Below the pieces are notes generated by a model. The model was not told the DNA's origin. It worked only from the letters and a program-made list of their open reading frames with translations, and did no database searches. A DNA stretch of 8,432 bases, taken from positions 1 to 8,432 of the forward strand of contig JAEZVF010000059.1 in assembly GCA_023443225.1 (NCBI GenBank), read 5' to 3'. The position numbers and the translations under genes were made by a program. The DNA comes from Bacillota bacterium (GTDB lineage Bacteria > Bacillota > Clostridia > Lachnospirales > Lachnospiraceae). Position 1 is the first letter of the stretch. Every line of letters begins with the position of its first letter. Positions 6,453-8,432 of this stretch are shown here, one piece after another.

Positions 6453-6560
6453 ATGAAGTTTATTTGGATATTTGGACTATTCCTCCTAATTGGGGTAATA
6501 CTTTGGCTATTACAGAATATGGATGTATTATGCAAGTTTTATAGGAGGTTTCATGAATAA
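6453..6560 (+). CDS. Possible 35-residue membrane microprotein overlapping yyaC
   Basis: The reading frame encodes MKFIWIFGLFLLIGVILWLL followed by a 15-residue tail with a basic KFYRR patch. It is one hydrophobic helix flanked by Lys and Lys/Arg, as in small bacterial membrane proteins. The stop (6558-6560) overlaps the yyaC ATG (6553-6555), an arrangement typical of translational coupling, and the yyaC ribosome site lies inside it. The ribosome site for this ORF is weak (GGTGA about 10 nt upstream). The frame is open further up, to an ATG at 6420 (46 residues), but AGGAG at 6400-6404 is 15 nt from that ATG. I do not recognise a family. Hydrophobicity and the overlap support it; the poor start signal and AT-rich sequence argue for caution. 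Confidence 0.4.
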   Translation: MKFIWIFGLFLLIGVILWLLQNMDVLCKFYRRFHE

Positions 6561-7119
6561 AGAATTAGAGGCTGAAAAGAAGCTATATTATTTTAATACG
6601 AAGGATCGTTATTCTGTGCATGAATTTAGCCAAACATTGCATGGTATGATTCAAAGAAATAGTTTAAGAAATGGCCAGCTTGTATTCTTATGTATTGGAT
6701 CAGATCGCGCTACTGGTGATTGTTTGGGCCCGATCGTCGGATATAAATTATCAAAATTGACAAAAAACATTATCCTTTATGGAACATTAGAACAACCTGT
6801 ACACGCAAAAAATTTAAGCGATACTATGAATCATATCTACAAGAATCATCGCAATGCTCTTGTAGTAGCTATAGATGCTTCTCTTGGAAGATCAGGGCAT
6901 ATCGGTTATATTACACTAGGCGAAGGTCCGTTGCTTCCAGGTGCGGGAGTTGACAAAGAACTTCCTCCAGTAGGAGATATCTTTATTACCGGAATTGTTA
7001 ATTTCTCCGGAATGCTTGATCATATGCTTTTACAAACTACCAGACTTAATGTTGTAATGATTCTTGCCGACTATATTTGCACAGGTATTAATTATTGTAT
7101 TTATAAAATGAAACATTAA
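6553..7119 (+). CDS. yyaC: YyaC-family sporulation protein (DUF1256, putative spore protease)
   Basis: Matches the YyaC/DUF1256 family, found in endospore formers and thought to share the fold of hydrogenase-maturation and GPR-like proteases; its substrate is not firmly known. In the 188-residue protein the diagnostic segments are FLCIGSDRATGDCLGPIVGY (45-64), YGTLEQPVHAKNL (76-88), VVAIDASLGR (104-113), PLLPGAGVDKELPPVGDIFI (126-145) and TGIVNFSGML (146-155). D51, D56 and D108 are acidic candidates for a metal or catalytic site. The start at 6553 is chosen because AGGAGG (6543-6548) lies 4 nt upstream; the longer frame from 6523 has no ribosome site. It is divergent from the LysM gene and preceded by the small overlapping ORF. 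I could not find a convincing sigma-E, -F or -G promoter. Confidence 0.87.
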   Translation: MNKELEAEKKLYYFNTKDRYSVHEFSQTLHGMIQRNSLRNGQLVFLCIGSDRATGDCLGPIVGYKLSKLTKNIILYGTLEQPVHAKNLSDTMNHIYKNHRNALVVAIDASLGRSGHIGYITLGEGPLLPGAGVDKELPPVGDIFITGIVNFSGMLDHMLLQTTRLNVVMILADYICTGINYCIYKMKH

Positions 7120-7134
7120 GAATTAAAATAGGTA

Positions 7135-7155
7135 ATTGCGAAACGGGTTCGCAAT
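7135..7155 (+). terminator. Hairpin after yyaC, possible weak terminator
   Basis: ATTGCGAA (7135-7142) and TTCGCAAT (7148-7155) form a perfect 8-bp stem with a 5-nt loop, 15 nt after the yyaC stop. Only a broken run (CACGATTTAAAT) follows, so it is a poor intrinsic terminator on the plus strand, although its position fits. Confidence 0.4.
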
Positions 7156-7223
7156 CACGATTTAAATAAGGAAGAATGCCTATAGTGAAGGAATTCTAAT
7201 ATACAAAGGACAAGATTGATAAA

Positions 7224-7273
7224 ATAGGCGCACTTTAATAAGCCTTATGTATTATTAAATTGGTGAGGCCTAT
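7224..7273 (-). terminator. Terminator-like hairpin overlapping the transposase stop codon
   Basis: Arms ATAGGC/GCCTAT (7224-7229 with 7268-7273) and TTTAATAA/TTATTAAA (7234-7241 with 7252-7259) nest with short bulges around a 10-nt loop. On the minus strand the stem is followed by TTTTATC. The transposase stop codon (7270-7272) lies inside the outer arm. It could end the transposase mRNA or shield the element from outside transcription. Confidence 0.5.
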
Positions 7274-8432
7274 GCGATTAGAGGCTTTAAACTTCTTATG
7301 TATTCGTGATGATGAATCTTATCTGCGAGAAGAACAGTTATAAGTTGAGTAATACCTGAAAGAATGAGGTCCGCATGAAGAGTCTTTTCATTTTGAGTTT
7401 TTCTCCCTGCCAAACCAAAGCAATCTTTGCAGTGGTTAATAGAACGTTCAACAATAGATCTCATTTTGTAGGTTGAAATCCATTCATTAGTTCCACGAAT
7501 TGTGCCTGGATAGGCACGAAGATTTTGTTCTGGATAGATGTGAATCATACGCCCGCATTTAGAGTCGGTACAGGGATTATCGCAGAAGCACTGACGATGA
7601 TATTTACCACTATCATCTTTAATGAATTTTACTTTTGGACATTCGAATTTATAACGGATAATTCCATTTTTGCGATGAGACTTACCAGCATATTTCATTG
7701 AAAGATCATGATTGTTTGGGCAACAAGGAATGCCATTGGAATCTAAATGATAAGAATCAATACTCTTGAGACTGGAACGGGAGTTTAGTGGAATATAAGC
7801 TCTATCAAAGTGCTTATTCTGTCCAAAAGTATCGCCAGTCAGCAACTGTCTGTAAAGCAGCATTGAATCAAAGGCGGAATCACCTAAGAAACTTTTGGGA
7901 TTTATTAGAGGATGTGCAGTAAAGAAATCTTGAAGTGAAGGAATTAATAGCTTAGCATCATGAACGGATTTATCTTCATCCGGAATTTTTGTCTTCTTTC
8001 CAACAGTGATTTCAGGGTGCCTTTTAAAAAAATCTTTATTGTAAAAGTCAATATGGCGAATGATACCTAGTCCATTCGTGATAACACCGATTTTATAGAC
8101 ATAACAGAAATGACCATTAATGTAAAGTTGTTTGATTTCAGGATTAGAAGCTGCATGAGTTGGCATTGAACCATAGGCAGCTTTGTATGGATCAAATGAT
8201 TTACCGAAACTGTTTGCTTTTGCATAAGATTTAAGCTGTTTAATGATCTTATTCGAATACTTAGGATTATTTTCAGTAACCCATGCTTCAATACCAGATG
8301 TATCAAAGATAGTCATAGAAGCCTTCGCAGAATCAATGGACTGACAGATTGGTTCAGTAAGATCAACAAGATTTTCAAAAATAGTTTGAAGATCATCGAT
8401 AAAATCCTGTTTAAAACGTGTGATTTTAGATG
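7270..8432 (-). CDS. DDE transposase, N-terminus cut by window edge
   Basis: The frame stays open from the stop at 7270 to the right edge, giving 386 visible residues; the ATG at 8316 is internal. Upstream of it the frame reads ITRFKQDFIDDLQTIFENLV and EPICQSIDSAKASM, continuous with TIFDTSGIE. Numbered from the internal Met, the probable catalytic triad is D5 (IFDTSGIE), D146 (FLGDSAFDS) and E290 (VERSINHCK), as in IS4/IS5-superfamily DDE enzymes. Between D and E lies a cysteine-rich insert (C198, C199, C226, C243, C245, C249, C254) that may bind zinc. The protein resembles a transposase type common in clostridia, but I cannot name the IS family with certainty. No frameshift or stop is seen in the visible part, so it may be functional. 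Confidence 0.82.
   Translation of the reverse strand, partial: SKITRFKQDFIDDLQTIFENLVDLTEPICQSIDSAKASMTIFDTSGIEAWVTENNPKYSNKIIKQLKSYAKANSFGKSFDPYKAAYGSMPTHAASNPEIKQLYINGHFCYVYKIGVITNGLGIIRHIDFYNKDFFKRHPEITVGKKTKIPDEDKSVHDAKLLIPSLQDFFTAHPLINPKSFLGDSAFDSMLLYRQLLTGDTFGQNKHFDRAYIPLNSRSSLKSIDSYHLDSNGIPCCPNNHDLSMKYAGKSHRKNGIIRYKFECPKVKFIKDDSGKYHRQCFCDNPCTDSKCGRMIHIYPEQNLRAYPGTIRGTNEWISTYKMRSIVERSINHCKDCFGLAGRKTQNEKTLHADLILSGITQLITVLLADKIHHHEYIRSLKPLIA

Larger units (their letters stand above)
7224..8432 (-). mobile_element. 3' part of an insertion sequence (right end outside the window)
   Basis: This segment is defined by the transposase gene and its trailing hairpin. The terminal inverted repeats and target duplication cannot be identified because the other end is beyond base 8432. 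The left boundary lies somewhere between the yyaC hairpin (7155) and about 7224; the coordinate given is a minimum. The insertion sits downstream of yyaC and does not damage it. Confidence 0.65.

Noticed and set aside
6442..6475. TGAATA-like box before yyaC as a sigma-F or sigma-G promoter
   Set aside because: No matching -10 element is found at the required spacing.
6523..6552. Longer yyaC start adding ten residues
   Set aside because: No ribosome site lies before 6523, while AGGAGG is correctly placed before 6553, inside the added codons.
7174..7200. Short ATGCCTATAGTGAAGG frame with AAGGAAG upstream, possible remnant of a gene cut by the insertion sequence
   Set aside because: Only seven codons before a stop; too short to distinguish from chance without the flank beyond the element.
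1..8432. CRISPR array, tRNA genes or riboswitch
   Set aside because: No regularly spaced repeats, cloverleaf with GTTCGA-type T-arm, or known riboswitch core motif was seen on either strand.

Overview
The window looks like AT-rich chromosome from a spore-forming, anaerobic Firmicute of the clostridial type. Lachnospiraceae is my best guess, from the protein style: a DUF5711 protein, a LysM single-pass protein, a KDPG aldolase fused to a VOC domain, and YyaC. A strong AGGAGG-type ribosome binding site precedes most genes, and the sporulation protein YyaC implies endospore formation. The assignment rests on recognition by eye; no database search was made.

Layout from left to right. Bases 1-330 hold a very strong minus-strand sigma-A promoter and an untranslated leader resembling those in front of rRNA operons, so a 16S gene probably lies just beyond the left edge. 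Bases 449-499 form a long hairpin ending the next operon. Bases 556-2584 (minus) are a two-gene catabolic operon: KDPG aldolase (eda, with a C-terminal VOC domain), then KDG kinase (kdgK). Together these enzymes convert 2-keto-3-deoxygluconate to pyruvate and glyceraldehyde-3-phosphate, the end of the pectin/uronate route. The operon has a promoter at 2678-2706 with AT-rich palindromes over and beside the -35 box.

Bases 2775-6227 (minus) carry three envelope genes. The first transcribed encodes a single-pass protein with a cytoplasmic domain resembling a metal-less MPN/JAMM fold, an acidic repeat-bearing linker and a terminal LysM domain. It has its own promoter and a good intrinsic terminator. 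Next, from another putative promoter, come a membrane-anchored DUF5711 protein and a CvpA-family four-helix membrane protein.

On the plus strand, 6553-7119 is yyaC, preceded and overlapped by a possible 35-residue membrane microprotein. From about 7224 to the right edge lies the 3' part of an insertion sequence with a DDE transposase on the minus strand, cut by the window edge.

Most of the window is housekeeping or catabolic sequence. The parts least explained by known families are the MPN-like/LysM protein with its DUF5711 and CvpA neighbours, and the small ORF coupled to yyaC.
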